Source: Pseudomonadota bacterium (GTDB lineage: Bacteria > Pseudomonadota > Gammaproteobacteria > Burkholderiales > Ferrovaceae). From it: 35,370 bases of DNA. The translations under genes were made by a program, and so were the position numbers. Location: contig JAJZPN010000015.1 of NCBI GenBank assembly GCA_021811145.1, positions 1 to 35,370 on the forward strand. The letters are read 5' to 3'. A model generated the notes under the pieces. The model worked only from the letters and a program-made list of their open reading frames with translations. It had not been told where the DNA came from and did no database searches. This document shows, piece after piece, positions 16,184-24,289 of this stretch; position 1 is the first letter of the stretch; each line of letters starts with the position of its first letter.

Positions 16184-17357
16184 TTCAACCAATAGTGAAA
16201 AGACTCCTGCAACTCCTTTATTTAAACAAGCGCAGTTTAGAAAGCTTGTATTAATACTAATCTTATCTATCTTTGTTATATTGTTTATCGCATGGATATA
16301 TAACCATAATCGTGAGTCCACAGATGATGCGTTTATTGAAGCCAATGTTGTACAGATTTCACCTCATATTAATGGTTATATTTTACAAGTCAAAGTAAAT
16401 GATAACCAATGGGTAAATCAAGGCGATCTATTGGCAGAAATTGATCCACGAGACTTTCAAGTTCAAGTTGATCAAGCTCAGGCTAATTTAGATGCAGCCA
16501 TCGCACGTCATGGTGCATCAATTCATGATGTGACACTTACCGAAGAAACCACTACCGCCATTATCAGCCAAGCAAAAAATAATTTTCTCTCTGCAAAAGC
16601 ACTTGCAGAACAGGCTCAATCTCTTGTTACAGCAGCCGAAGCACAATCACAACTGGCCGCTGCAGATTTAATTCGCTATCAAGCACTCTATGATAAAGAT
16701 GAAATATCAAAACAACGTCTTGATAAAGTAACAGCAAATAAAATCGCTGCAAAAGCCAATCTAGAAGCACAAAAAAGAGCTTATCTGTCTGCAAAGGCTG
16801 CGGTTGAGGTTGCATTAGCTAAATTAAATGAAGCCCAAACCGCACCAAAACAAGTAGCGGTAAAGAAAGATCAAGCCAAAGGAGGGCAGGCTAGCGTTGA
16901 GGAGGCCCAAGCCAATTTAAAGGCTGCACAACTTAATCTCTCTTACACTAAGTTAATTGCGCCTGTATCAGGACATGTTGTAAGAAAGAATTTATCAATT
17001 GGTCAGTTGGTGGCACCAGGCAATGCCGTAATGGGAATTGTGTATGATGCACCATGGGTTATTGCTAATTTTAAAGAAACGCAACTGACTAAAATGCATC
17101 CAGGTGAAAAAGTAATCATTAAAGTAGATGCTTTTCCATCACATGATTTTCATGGTCATATTGATAGTATTCAAAATGGAACCGGATCTCGTTTTAGTCT
17201 TTTGCCCCCAGAAAATGCTACTGGCAATTATGTCAAAATAGTACAACGTGTACCCGTAAAAATTGTCTTTGATGAGCCTATCAATTCCTTGAGTCATCTC
17301 GCTCCTGGTATGTCAGTGACACCTACCGTATATCTCGATGACAACACTCGTCTCTAA
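16176..17357 (+). CDS. emrA: EmrA-type membrane fusion (periplasmic adaptor) protein
   Basis: The product has one N-terminal membrane segment (about residues 20-40, LVLILILSIFVILFIAWIY), then ESTDDAFIEANVVQISPHINGYI, the typical EmrA beta/lipoyl half-motif. A long coiled coil rich in Ala, Gln and Lys follows (about 90-260), then the second lipoyl half (LIAPVSGHVVRKNLSIGQLV) and the beta-barrel domain ending LAPGMSVTPTVYLDD. EmrA bridges the inner-membrane transporter and TolC. I choose ATG 16176 (393 residues) because AAAGGAA lies 10 bases upstream; an in-frame ATG at 16155 would overlap tolC by 29 bases and has no Shine-Dalgarno. The overlaps at both ends indicate translational coupling. Confidence 0.92.
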   Translation: MSDSTNSEKTPATPLFKQAQFRKLVLILILSIFVILFIAWIYNHNRESTDDAFIEANVVQISPHINGYILQVKVNDNQWVNQGDLLAEIDPRDFQVQVDQAQANLDAAIARHGASIHDVTLTEETTTAIISQAKNNFLSAKALAEQAQSLVTAAEAQSQLAAADLIRYQALYDKDEISKQRLDKVTANKIAAKANLEAQKRAYLSAKAAVEVALAKLNEAQTAPKQVAVKKDQAKGGQASVEEAQANLKAAQLNLSYTKLIAPVSGHVVRKNLSIGQLVAPGNAVMGIVYDAPWVIANFKETQLTKMHPGEKVIIKVDAFPSHDFHGHIDSIQNGTGSRFSLLPPENATGNYVKIVQRVPVKIVFDEPINSLSHLAPGMSVTPTVYLDDNTRL

Positions 17358-18918
17358 CGATACCAACCGACCGAACACCATTAATCCTTGGTTAGTGGCA
17401 GTAACAGTGGCACTAACCACATTTATGGAAGTACTTGATATTTCTATTGCTAATGTATCGTTAAGACATATTGCTGGCGATTTAGCAGCAGGTCAAGATG
17501 AATCCACCTGGATTCTAACCTCCTATCTTGTTTCAAACGCCATTATTCTTCCTATGAGTGGTTGGTTATCTAATTTGATGGGTAGAAGACGATTTTATCT
17601 GATTTGTGTTGCATTATTTACTATTAGCTCACTCTTGTGTGGAATGGCGCCAAACTTGTTTGCTCTTATTGTGTTTAGAACTCTACAAGGTATCGGTGGT
17701 GGTGGACTACAACCATCATCACAAGCCATTTTGTCAGATACTTTTCCACCTCATCAGCGAGGGATGGCTTTTGCTGTTTATGGCATCACCACGGTTATGG
17801 CTCCTGCTATAGGTCCTACAGTAGGAGGGTGGATTACCGACACATTTACTTGGCGTTGGATTTTTTTAATTAATGTACCAATTGGAATTATTTCTTTTTA
17901 CCTAACTCAATTATGGGTGCACGATCCTCCCCATTTTAACGAACGACGAAAAGCATTGTTAGCAAGCACCTTCAAAATAGATTCAATAGGGTTTATTTTA
18001 ATGGCTCTAGGCTTTGGTTGTCTTCAAATTGTATTGGATAAAGGAGAGCAGGATGATTGGTTTGGCTCAAACTTCATTATTGTCTTAACTGTCATTTCAG
18101 TGGTTACCTTACTGATCTTGCCTTTTTGGGAATTACGACAGAAAAATCCAATGATGGATTTTTCATTGCTTAAAGAGAGAAATTTTTTAATCAGCAATAT
18201 TTTGATTTTTATGCTGGGCTTTGTGTTATTTTCCAGCACATTATTATTACCTCTTTTCGTGCAAATACTTATGGGTTATTCAGCTACCGATGCGGGTATG
18301 TTGTTGTCGCCTGGGGGGTTTGCAGTATTACTCTTTATGCCGCTGATTGGCTATCTAATTAATAAAACAGATGTCAGGAAACTTATTTTAATTGGCTTAG
18401 CTTTAAATATATTTTCATTAGTCATGTTCTCTCATTTAAACATGCAAACAGATTACGCTACCATGGCTTTATTGAGAATTGTTCAAGGAATTGGTTTGGG
18501 GTTTTTATTTGTACCGATCAATACCGCTGCCTTTGCGGAAATACCTCTTGTGAAAAGTAGCAGTGCCTCAGCGATGATTAATTTATCCAGAAATCTAGGG
18601 GGTAGCTTTGGGATCGCCTTAGTTCAAACTTGGCTGACTGAAGGCAGTCAAGTACACCTTAATTATCTAGTAGGACACCTTGATCCTTATCATCATTTAT
18701 ATGACTCGCAAATTGCTCAATTAAAACTACTCATTCAACAATATGGGTTAATGCCCTCAGATTTAAATCAAACAGCCAATGCAATTGTATTTAATTTAGC
18801 CTATCAACAAGCCCAGTTGTTGGCATTTTTAGATAACTTTAAACGCTTAGCGTTACTGTTTGTATTGATGGTACCTGCTGTCTTTTTATTAAGAAAAAGA
18901 GACCACTCTAAAAAGTGA
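17338..18918 (+). CDS. emrB: EmrB/QacA-type major facilitator drug:proton antiporter (DHA2 family)
   Basis: A 526-residue transporter with about 14 hydrophobic segments, the count expected for the DHA2 group. Visible motifs are the helix-1 motif TFMEVLDISIANVSLRHIAGDL, WILTSYLVSNAIILPMSGWL, motif A around LMGRRRFY, and motif C-like APAIGPTVGGWI. It uses the proton gradient to export hydrophobic compounds through EmrA and the TolC-like protein; the substrate cannot be predicted. Its start lies 20 bases inside emrA with no separate ribosome-binding site. Its last 11 bases overlap the 3' end of convergent oxyR, so no terminator fits between the genes. Confidence 0.93.
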   Translation: MTTLVSNDTNRPNTINPWLVAVTVALTTFMEVLDISIANVSLRHIAGDLAAGQDESTWILTSYLVSNAIILPMSGWLSNLMGRRRFYLICVALFTISSLLCGMAPNLFALIVFRTLQGIGGGGLQPSSQAILSDTFPPHQRGMAFAVYGITTVMAPAIGPTVGGWITDTFTWRWIFLINVPIGIISFYLTQLWVHDPPHFNERRKALLASTFKIDSIGFILMALGFGCLQIVLDKGEQDDWFGSNFIIVLTVISVVTLLILPFWELRQKNPMMDFSLLKERNFLISNILIFMLGFVLFSSTLLLPLFVQILMGYSATDAGMLLSPGGFAVLLFMPLIGYLINKTDVRKLILIGLALNIFSLVMFSHLNMQTDYATMALLRIVQGIGLGFLFVPINTAAFAEIPLVKSSSASAMINLSRNLGGSFGIALVQTWLTEGSQVHLNYLVGHLDPYHHLYDSQIAQLKLLIQQYGLMPSDLNQTANAIVFNLAYQQAQLLAFLDNFKRLALLFVLMVPAVFLLRKRDHSKK

Positions 18919-19813
18919 AATCAATACCTGGTAGTGATAATTGTTTAATAGCCTGTTTGATTACCTTGAGCGCCGCCTCTCTTGGATACCCTTTTCTAAA
19001 AGCAAGTCCCACCTCACGAGTTGGTATAGGTGCATTGAATTGCACAACATGTATTAAATCAGTCTGATAGAGTTTGCGATTAGCTGAGCTTGGAAGGACG
19101 CTAATCCCTAGCCCAGAGGCAACCATATTTCTTATGGTTTCGAGACTGTTTCCTTGCTGTATTTGTGCACCATGAACACTTAACTCAGGGCATAACTGTA
19201 GAATTTTGGCACTAAAGCAATGAATCGATGACAATAACAGAACTTTTTCATGAGCAAGCTCCAATGGATCGATATGTGTTCTTTTTGTCCAAGGATGGTT
19301 TTTAGGTACAATCACATCAAAAGTTTCTTTATAAAGTGATGTCGTTTCAACCCCAGGGATATCAAAGGGTAAGGCTACAATCGCAACATCAATACTACCT
19401 TGCTTTAACCAATCTGCCATTTTATCTGTGGTGTTTTCCTCAACACTGATTGGCATAAGAGGAGCTAACTGATGCAATGGGCTAATTAAATCAGGGATCA
19501 GATAGGGACCAATTGTATAAATCACCCCTAATTTTATCTGTCCCACTAATGGGTCTTGTGATTGTTTAGACAATAACTTTAATTTATCGATTTCTTCTAG
19601 TATTGTTACTGCTTGAGCAATTATTGTTTCACCTACTGCGGTTAGAGTGACGCTATTTTTACTTCTCTCAAATAGCTTTACCCCTAATTCTTCTTCTAAT
19701 TTCTGAATGGCGGTTGAGAGAGCAGGCTGGCTAACAAAACATTTTTCTGCTGCTTTTCTAAAGTTTTTTTCTTGAGCAACTGCCACAGAATACCGCAACT
19801 CATTGATATTCAT
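18908..19813 (-). CDS. oxyR: Hydrogen-peroxide sensor and LysR-type regulator OxyR
   Basis: A 301-residue LysR-family protein. The winged helix-turn-helix spans residues 1-60 (NFRKAAEKCFVSQPALSTAI, then LGVKLFERS) and an effector domain follows. It carries Cys199 and Cys208 (HCFSAKILQLC), at exactly the positions and nine-residue spacing of the redox-active pair of E. coli OxyR; oxidation to a disulfide switches on transcription in that family. The C-terminal RNMVASGLGISVLP motif is also typical. It is divergent from a peroxiredoxin-glutaredoxin gene with a good OxyR site in between, which gives independent support. An auxiliary cysteine at residue 25 lies in the DNA-binding domain. It converges on emrB with an 11-base overlap. 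Confidence 0.94.
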   Translation of the reverse strand: MNINELRYSVAVAQEKNFRKAAEKCFVSQPALSTAIQKLEEELGVKLFERSKNSVTLTAVGETIIAQAVTILEEIDKLKLLSKQSQDPLVGQIKLGVIYTIGPYLIPDLISPLHQLAPLMPISVEENTTDKMADWLKQGSIDVAIVALPFDIPGVETTSLYKETFDVIVPKNHPWTKRTHIDPLELAHEKVLLLSSIHCFSAKILQLCPELSVHGAQIQQGNSLETIRNMVASGLGISVLPSSANRKLYQTDLIHVVQFNAPIPTREVGLAFRKGYPREAALKVIKQAIKQLSLPGIDFTF

Positions 19814-19837
19814 AATTATTAATCCAATTTATTACTG

Positions 19838-19874
19838 ATAAATTTTAACTATCAGAGAAATAGAAACAATCAAT
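19838..19874. promoter_or_regulatory. Candidate OxyR operator between oxyR and prx-grx
   Basis: Two 15-base half-sites fit the E. coli OxyR pattern ATAGnTnnnAnCTAT separated by seven bases. The first, ATAAATTTTAACTAT (19838-19852), matches 8 of 9 fixed bases (the G is A). The second, ATAGAAACAATCAAT (19860-19874), matches 7 of 9. The total is 37 bp, the length of a known tetrameric OxyR site. It is 25 bases from the oxyR start and 76 from the prx-grx start, allowing autoregulation and activation. Confidence 0.75.
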
Positions 19875-19950
19875 TGGATTTATTGTACATCTCTCAGTAA
19901 AGTGAATACAACAACAGCCAATCAATTATTTATCACTCTAGGAGATCATT

Positions 19951-20700
19951 ATGTTTACAAGCCATGAAGGCAAAAAAGTACCCTCAGTTACCTTTCCGGT
20001 ACGTATTGGAAATGAGTGGAAAGAAATCAACTCAGATGACATTTTTAACAATCGTACAGTAGTCGTTTTTTCTTTACCCGGTGCTTTTACACCAACTTGC
20101 TCATCCACTCATTTACCTCGTTATAACGAATTAGCAAGTGCATTTTTTAATGAAGGGGTAGATGAAATCATCTGTATTTCAGTTAACGATACCTTTGTCA
20201 TGAATGAGTGGGCAAAAGACCAAGAAGCTGAACACATTACGATGATTCCTGATGGTAACGGCACATTCACAGAAAAAATGAATATGCTTGTTGATAAGAG
20301 TGCCATAGGGTTTGGGAAACGATCATGGCGTTATTCTATGTTAGTTAAAAACGGAACTGTAGTGAAACAATTTATAGAGCCTGATAAAGAAGGGGATCCC
20401 TTTGAAGTCTCTGATGCAGATACCATGTTGAACTTTATTAATCCCAACGCTAAAAAACCTGACCAAGTCGCTATATTAACTCGTGAGGGCTGCCCACATT
20501 GCACCAGAGCAAAAGCTATTTTAAAGGAACAAGGTTATAACTATGCAGAAATAGTATTACCAGTTGCTATCCGATCTAAAACAGTTGGCGCTATTACCCA
20601 GCGTGGAACAGTCCCACAAGTGTTTATTAATGGCATACACATTGGTGGAGCAGACGAATTAGAGAGCTGGATTAAAGCAAATCCTAGTCAGGCTAAATAA
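19951..20700 (+). CDS. Peroxiredoxin-glutaredoxin hybrid (Prx5-Grx fusion)
   Basis: A 249-residue two-domain protein. Residues 1-165 are a Prx5-type peroxiredoxin with peroxidatic Cys50 in PGAFTPTCSSTHLP. Residues 172-245 are a glutaredoxin with active site CPHC (C181, C184) and the cis-Pro glutathione-binding motif TVPQVFINGIHIGG. Such fusions, known from Haemophilus, Neisseria and Vibrio, reduce peroxides using glutathione through the attached Grx. The gene is divergent from oxyR with an OxyR site in the spacer, so peroxide induction is expected. An AGGAG box precedes the start. A flavoprotein reductase follows after a 46-base spacer holding a hexamer repeat. Confidence 0.96.
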   Translation: MFTSHEGKKVPSVTFPVRIGNEWKEINSDDIFNNRTVVVFSLPGAFTPTCSSTHLPRYNELASAFFNEGVDEIICISVNDTFVMNEWAKDQEAEHITMIPDGNGTFTEKMNMLVDKSAIGFGKRSWRYSMLVKNGTVVKQFIEPDKEGDPFEVSDADTMLNFINPNAKKPDQVAILTREGCPHCTRAKAILKEQGYNYAEIVLPVAIRSKTVGAITQRGTVPQVFINGIHIGGADELESWIKANPSQAK

Positions 20701-20703
20701 ATT

Positions 20704-20733
20704 AATAGTAATAGTAATAGTAATAGTAATACT
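20704..20733 (+). repeat. Tandem AATAGT hexamer repeat between prx-grx and lpd
   Basis: Four exact AATAGT units (20704-20727) are followed by a fifth with one change (AATACT). It lies between the prx-grx stop and the AGGAG ribosome-binding site of the next gene. One frame reads as alternating TAA and TAG stops. Copy-number changes would alter only intergenic spacing, in steps of six bases. Confidence 0.85.
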
Positions 20734-20746
20734 ATAGGAGTAAATC

Positions 20747-22162
20747 ATGAGAAAAATAACTATTGATAACGTAGTTATTGGCGCTGGAACAGCAGGGCTT
20801 GCTGCATACCGAGCAATTAAATCAGCCAATCAAAAAGTAATACTTATTGAAGGAGGATCCTATGGCACAACTTGTGCCAAGGTAGGATGTATGCCAAGTA
20901 AGTTATTAATTGCTGCTGCTGAAGCACATCATTCGCATAGTCGTTTTTCTCAATTTGGGATCGAAACCAAGACAGCCCCCACTGTCAATGGAGTAAATGT
21001 GATGGCACGGGTGAGAACAGAACGTGATCGTTTTGTTGGCTTTGTCATTGAAGGAGTTGACTCAATCCCTGAGGAGGATAAAATCATCGGTTACGCCCGG
21101 TTTACCCATCCTAATCAATTAATGATTGATGACCATACTGAAATCACTTTCAATAAAGCAGTTATTGCGACAGGTTCTTCACCTGTTGTTCCTCCTTTTT
21201 TAAAAGAGCTTGGAGATCGTGTTATTGTTAATGATGATATTTTTTCATGGCAAGATTTACCCCAGTCAGTGGCTGTTTTTGGTCCAGGAGTAATTGGTTT
21301 AGAAATAGGGCAGGCCTTGCATCGGTTAAATGTGAATGTCCATCTGTTTGGACGCGATAACCACATTGGTCCGATTACTGATCCAATCGTTAAAAATGAA
21401 GCATTGACTATTTTTAATGAAGAAATGAACTATATTCCAGATGTCTCCACTATCAAAGTTGAACGTCGTGACAATGCAGTTTTAATAGAATACACGACAC
21501 CTGACAATATACAAAAAACAATCCTAGTGGATTATGTAATTGCAGCCACAGGTAGAGCACCTAATGTGAACCAACTTAACTTAGCAGCACTGAATATTGA
21601 ACTTGATCCGCGTGGAGTGCCTATATTTGACAGACATACCATGCAATGCGGTACTAGTCCTATCTTTATTGCAGGGGATGCTAACCATGATGTGCCACTT
21701 TTACATGAAGCAGCTGATGAGGGGAAAATCGCAGGAGAAAATGCTGCAACTTACCCAAATATAAAAAAAGGATTACGTCGTAGTGCCATAGGTGTCGTTT
21801 TTTCAGATCCACAAATAGCCCTTATCGGTGATCGTTTCAGCGACTTGAAAATTGATCAAATAGTTATCGGTGAAGTCAATTTCAGCAACCAGGGACGAAG
21901 TAGGGTAATGCTAAAAAACAAAGGAATATTGAGAGTTTATGCTGATAAATTAACGGGCGTTTTACTTGGTGCTGAAATGATTGGACCTGATGCCGAACAC
22001 TTAGCTCACTTGTTGTCCTGGGTACATCAGTTAAATTTAAGTATTAACGACATACTGGCATTACCCTTTTACCATCCAGTCATAGAGGAGGGGTTGCGAA
22101 CTGCGTTACGTGATGCCCAAGAAAAAATTAATGCCTTATCATCTTCTCAAATCGCAGCTTAA
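20747..22162 (+). CDS. lpd: Dihydrolipoyl-dehydrogenase-like flavoprotein disulfide reductase
   Basis: A 471-residue class I pyridine nucleotide-disulfide oxidoreductase. It has the FAD site VVIGAGTAGLAAYRA, the redox disulfide C43-x4-C48 (TTCAKVGCMPSK), the NAD(P) site VFGPGVIGLEIGQAL, the second FAD site PIFIAGDAN and the C-terminal His-Glu pair in FYHPVIEEG. The variant disulfide motif CAKVGCMPSK differs from CLNVGCIPSK of pyruvate-dehydrogenase E3 and marks a separate dihydrolipoyl-dehydrogenase-like branch. No E1 or E2 subunit genes are nearby. It lies directly after prx-grx; the same pairing is known in Neisseria, from memory. A role in regenerating thiols for peroxide defence is plausible but inferred. 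Confidence 0.87.
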   Translation: MRKITIDNVVIGAGTAGLAAYRAIKSANQKVILIEGGSYGTTCAKVGCMPSKLLIAAAEAHHSHSRFSQFGIETKTAPTVNGVNVMARVRTERDRFVGFVIEGVDSIPEEDKIIGYARFTHPNQLMIDDHTEITFNKAVIATGSSPVVPPFLKELGDRVIVNDDIFSWQDLPQSVAVFGPGVIGLEIGQALHRLNVNVHLFGRDNHIGPITDPIVKNEALTIFNEEMNYIPDVSTIKVERRDNAVLIEYTTPDNIQKTILVDYVIAATGRAPNVNQLNLAALNIELDPRGVPIFDRHTMQCGTSPIFIAGDANHDVPLLHEAADEGKIAGENAATYPNIKKGLRRSAIGVVFSDPQIALIGDRFSDLKIDQIVIGEVNFSNQGRSRVMLKNKGILRVYADKLTGVLLGAEMIGPDAEHLAHLLSWVHQLNLSINDILALPFYHPVIEEGLRTALRDAQEKINALSSSQIAA

Positions 22163-22171
22163 CTATATAGT

Positions 22172-22194
22172 TCCTCCTCTTAATACGAGGAGGA
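22172..22194. terminator. Hairpin between convergent lpd and DUF779 genes
   Basis: TCCTCCTC (22172-22179) pairs with GAGGAGGA (22187-22194) around a 7-base loop in the 33-base gap between the two stop codons. It has no U-tract on either side, so it may be a Rho-independent terminator of low efficiency or a 3'-end stabiliser serving both strands. Confidence 0.55.
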
Positions 22195-22195
22195 G

Positions 22196-22570
22196 TTAAC
22201 TAAGAGGTGATAATGCCTTGAGCTCATCATCACTATACAAACGGGAACGAGTAATAAACCTCATTCCAGTGGGTCGCTCTAGTGAAAACATACCACCATT
22301 ACCCTTAATGGCGTCAATAATTAAGTGAGTATGTTGCCAATATTCAAATTGACTGCGATGCATATAAAAAGGGATACCACCAATTTCACCTAATTGTATG
22401 TCTGAGTCGCCCACTAAAAATTCGCTTTTTGGAAAAATCATAGGAGCACTCCCATCACAACATCCACCTGATTGATGAAATAGCAATTCATTACCATGCA
22501 CTTTTTTTAATTCTTCAATAACTGATAAAGCAGCTTCAGTCGCAGAAACTCTTGATACATCACTCATCAT
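22196..22570 (-). CDS. DUF779 protein, aldehyde-dehydrogenase partner
   Basis: A 124-residue protein of the DUF779 family. Conserved features are the N-terminal helix TEAALSVIEELKKVHG, the Cys-rich HQSGGCCDGSAPMIFP (C37, C38), GEIGGIPFYMH and the C-terminal QFEYWQHTHLIIDAIKGNGGMFSLERPTGMRFITRSRLY. The function is unknown to me; the conserved His and Cys residues suggest metal binding. The family is typically encoded next to AldB/ExaC-type aldehyde dehydrogenases, and here it follows one on the same strand, 61 bases apart. The start could be 22570 or, better spaced from its GAGGGG box, the next Met at 22567. Confidence 0.85.
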   Translation of the reverse strand: MMSDVSRVSATEAALSVIEELKKVHGNELLFHQSGGCCDGSAPMIFPKSEFLVGDSDIQLGEIGGIPFYMHRSQFEYWQHTHLIIDAIKGNGGMFSLERPTGMRFITRSRLYSDDELKALSPLS

Positions 22571-22591
22571 TACCCCTCAGACGAACAAACA

Positions 22592-22621
22592 GTAAAGGAG
22601 CATATTACAACGCTCCTTTAC
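22592..22621 (-). repeat. 10-bp perfect inverted repeat between aldB and the DUF779 gene
   Basis: GTAAAGGAGC (22592-22601) and GCTCCTTTAC (22612-22621) are exact reverse complements around a 10-base loop. It lies after the aldB stop and before the DUF779 ribosome-binding site and has no U-tract after it in the minus direction. It could be a processing or stability hairpin that sets the ratio of the two products. Confidence 0.65.
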
Positions 22622-22631
22622 AAAGGGTTAA

Positions 22632-24152
22632 TTAGAAAAAGCCCAACGCATTAGGTGAATAAGAAACCAATAGATTTTTGGTTTGCTGATAGTGATCCAA
22701 CATCATTTTATGGTTTTCTCGACCGATACCTGACTGTTTGTAACCACCAAAGGCTGCATGGGCTGGGTATAAGTGATAACAATTTGTCCATACTCGACCT
22801 GCTTTAATTGCACGACCCATTCTAAAAGCAGTATTACCATCTCGGCTCCATACCCCAGCTCCTAACCCGTACAAAGTATCATTGGCAATTTGTAGAGCTT
22901 CGGCTTCATCTTTAAAGGTTGTGACTGATAAAACAGGACCAAAGATTTCTTCCTGGAATAGACGCATTTTATTATGTCCCTTAAAGACTGTAGGCTTCAC
23001 ATAAAAACCAGATGACAAATCACCCTCATGTTTTTGCTGTTCTCCACCTATTAGACATTGAGCTCCTTCGGTTTTTCCTAATTCAATGTAGGATAAAATT
23101 TTCTCAAGCTGTTCCCCTGATGCTTGGGCTCCGATCATTGTAGAAGGATCTAGTGGATTACCCATTTTAATTGCCGCCACCCGTTTTACAGCTCGCTCAA
23201 TAAATTTATCATAAATAGATTCCTGAATTAATGCACGAGACGGACAGGTACAGACCTCACCTTGATTTAAAGCAAACATCGCAAATCCTTCTAAGCATTT
23301 ATCAAAAAATGCATCATCTTTATCCATAATGTCGGCAAAGAACACATTAGGACTCTTACCACCGAGCTCAAGAGTGACCGGAATTAGGTTTTGTGATGCA
23401 TATTGCATAATGAGTCGACCGGTAGTGGTTTCACCAGTAAAGGCAATTTTTGCGATACGCGGATTGGACGCCAGAGGTTTACCTGCTTCTAAACCATATC
23501 CGTTTACTATATTGAGTACACCGGGTGGAAGTAAATCGGCAATTAATTCCATTACTACTAATATAGATGCTGGAGTTTGCTCAGCCGGTTTAATGACCAC
23601 ACAATTACCAGCCGCCAGTGCAGGGGCTAACTTCCAAGCGGCCATTAGAATAGGGAAATTCCACGGAATAATTTGACCAACAACGCCTAACGGTTCCTTA
23701 AAGTGGTAGGCATACGTGTCATGATCAATTTCGGAAATACCACCTTCCTCGCTTCTGACGCAACTGGCAAAGTAACGAAAATGATCAATTGTTAGTGGGA
23801 TATCTGCTGCCATAGTCTCACGAATTGGCTTACCATTATCTAAGGTTTCTGCAGTGGCAATGGTTTTTAAATTCTGCTCAATTCGATCAGCAATTTTTAA
23901 TAAAATATTAGCTCGATCAGTGGTGGAGGTCTTACCCCAGGCATCCTTAGCGCTATGAGCTGCATCTAAGGCAAGCTCTATATCTTTACTATTAGAACGG
24001 GGAATATCACATAAATGCTGATTAGTAATAGGAGTGATATTTGAAAAATACTGACCATCGACAGGTGAAACCCATTTGCCGCCTATAAAATTGTCATATC
24101 GAGCTTTAAAGGGATTATCAACGGTGATGCCATTAATTGTTATTTGAGACAT
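22632..24152 (-). CDS. aldB: NAD(P)-dependent aldehyde dehydrogenase, AldB/ExaC type
   Basis: A 506-residue aldehyde dehydrogenase. The active site is complete: Asn165 in PWNFP, Lys188 in VIKPAEQTP, general base Glu262 in LELGGKSPN and the nucleophile Cys301 in [11 protein letters not shown]. The adjacent CTCPS matches the AldB/ExaC subgroup, which oxidises acetaldehyde and other short aldehydes to acids (family knowledge). The C-terminal [24 protein letters not shown] is also diagnostic. It has a strong AAGGAGGAAGGC ribosome-binding site and is the first gene of a two-gene unit with DUF779. A 137-base AT-rich spacer separates it from the divergent dehydrogenase gene; I see no convincing promoter boxes there, only a TTTA-rich tract (24201-24220). 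Confidence 0.94.
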   Translation of the reverse strand: MSQITINGITVDNPFKARYDNFIGGKWVSPVDGQYFSNITPITNQHLCDIPRSNSKDIELALDAAHSAKDAWGKTSTTDRANILLKIADRIEQNLKTIATAETLDNGKPIRETMAADIPLTIDHFRYFASCVRSEEGGISEIDHDTYAYHFKEPLGVVGQIIPWNFPILMAAWKLAPALAAGNCVVIKPAEQTPASILVVMELIADLLPPGVLNIVNGYGLEAGKPLASNPRIAKIAFTGETTTGRLIMQYASQNLIPVTLELGGKSPNVFFADIMDKDDAFFDKCLEGFAMFALNQGEVCTCPSRALIQESIYDKFIERAVKRVAAIKMGNPLDPSTMIGAQASGEQLEKILSYIELGKTEGAQCLIGGEQQKHEGDLSSGFYVKPTVFKGHNKMRLFQEEIFGPVLSVTTFKDEAEALQIANDTLYGLGAGVWSRDGNTAFRMGRAIKAGRVWTNCYHLYPAHAAFGGYKQSGIGRENHKMMLDHYQQTKNLLVSYSPNALGFF

Positions 24153-24289
24153 GCCTTCCTCCTTGTGGTAAAAAAAAGTCTGTGTTTTTAATACTTTATA
24201 ATTATTTATTTATTTATTCTTTTTTATACTTATTTTCCATCATACATTGAGTTAAACTAATAAACTATGTCAATTTATTGCTCAATTGT

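Noticed and set aside
18881..18900. TCTTTTT/AAAAAGA stem near the emrB 3' end, considered as a bidirectional terminator
   Set aside because: The stem is nearly all A-T and only seven pairs, so it would be weak; it lies in coding sequence and could arise by chance in AT-rich DNA.
23329..23676. A 115-codon plus-strand open frame
   Set aside because: It is antisense to the aldehyde dehydrogenase active-site region; no family resemblance.
24201..24220. TTTA-type short tandem repeat upstream of aldB
   Set aside because: Only about three exact ATTT units in a generally AT-rich spacer; composition explains it.
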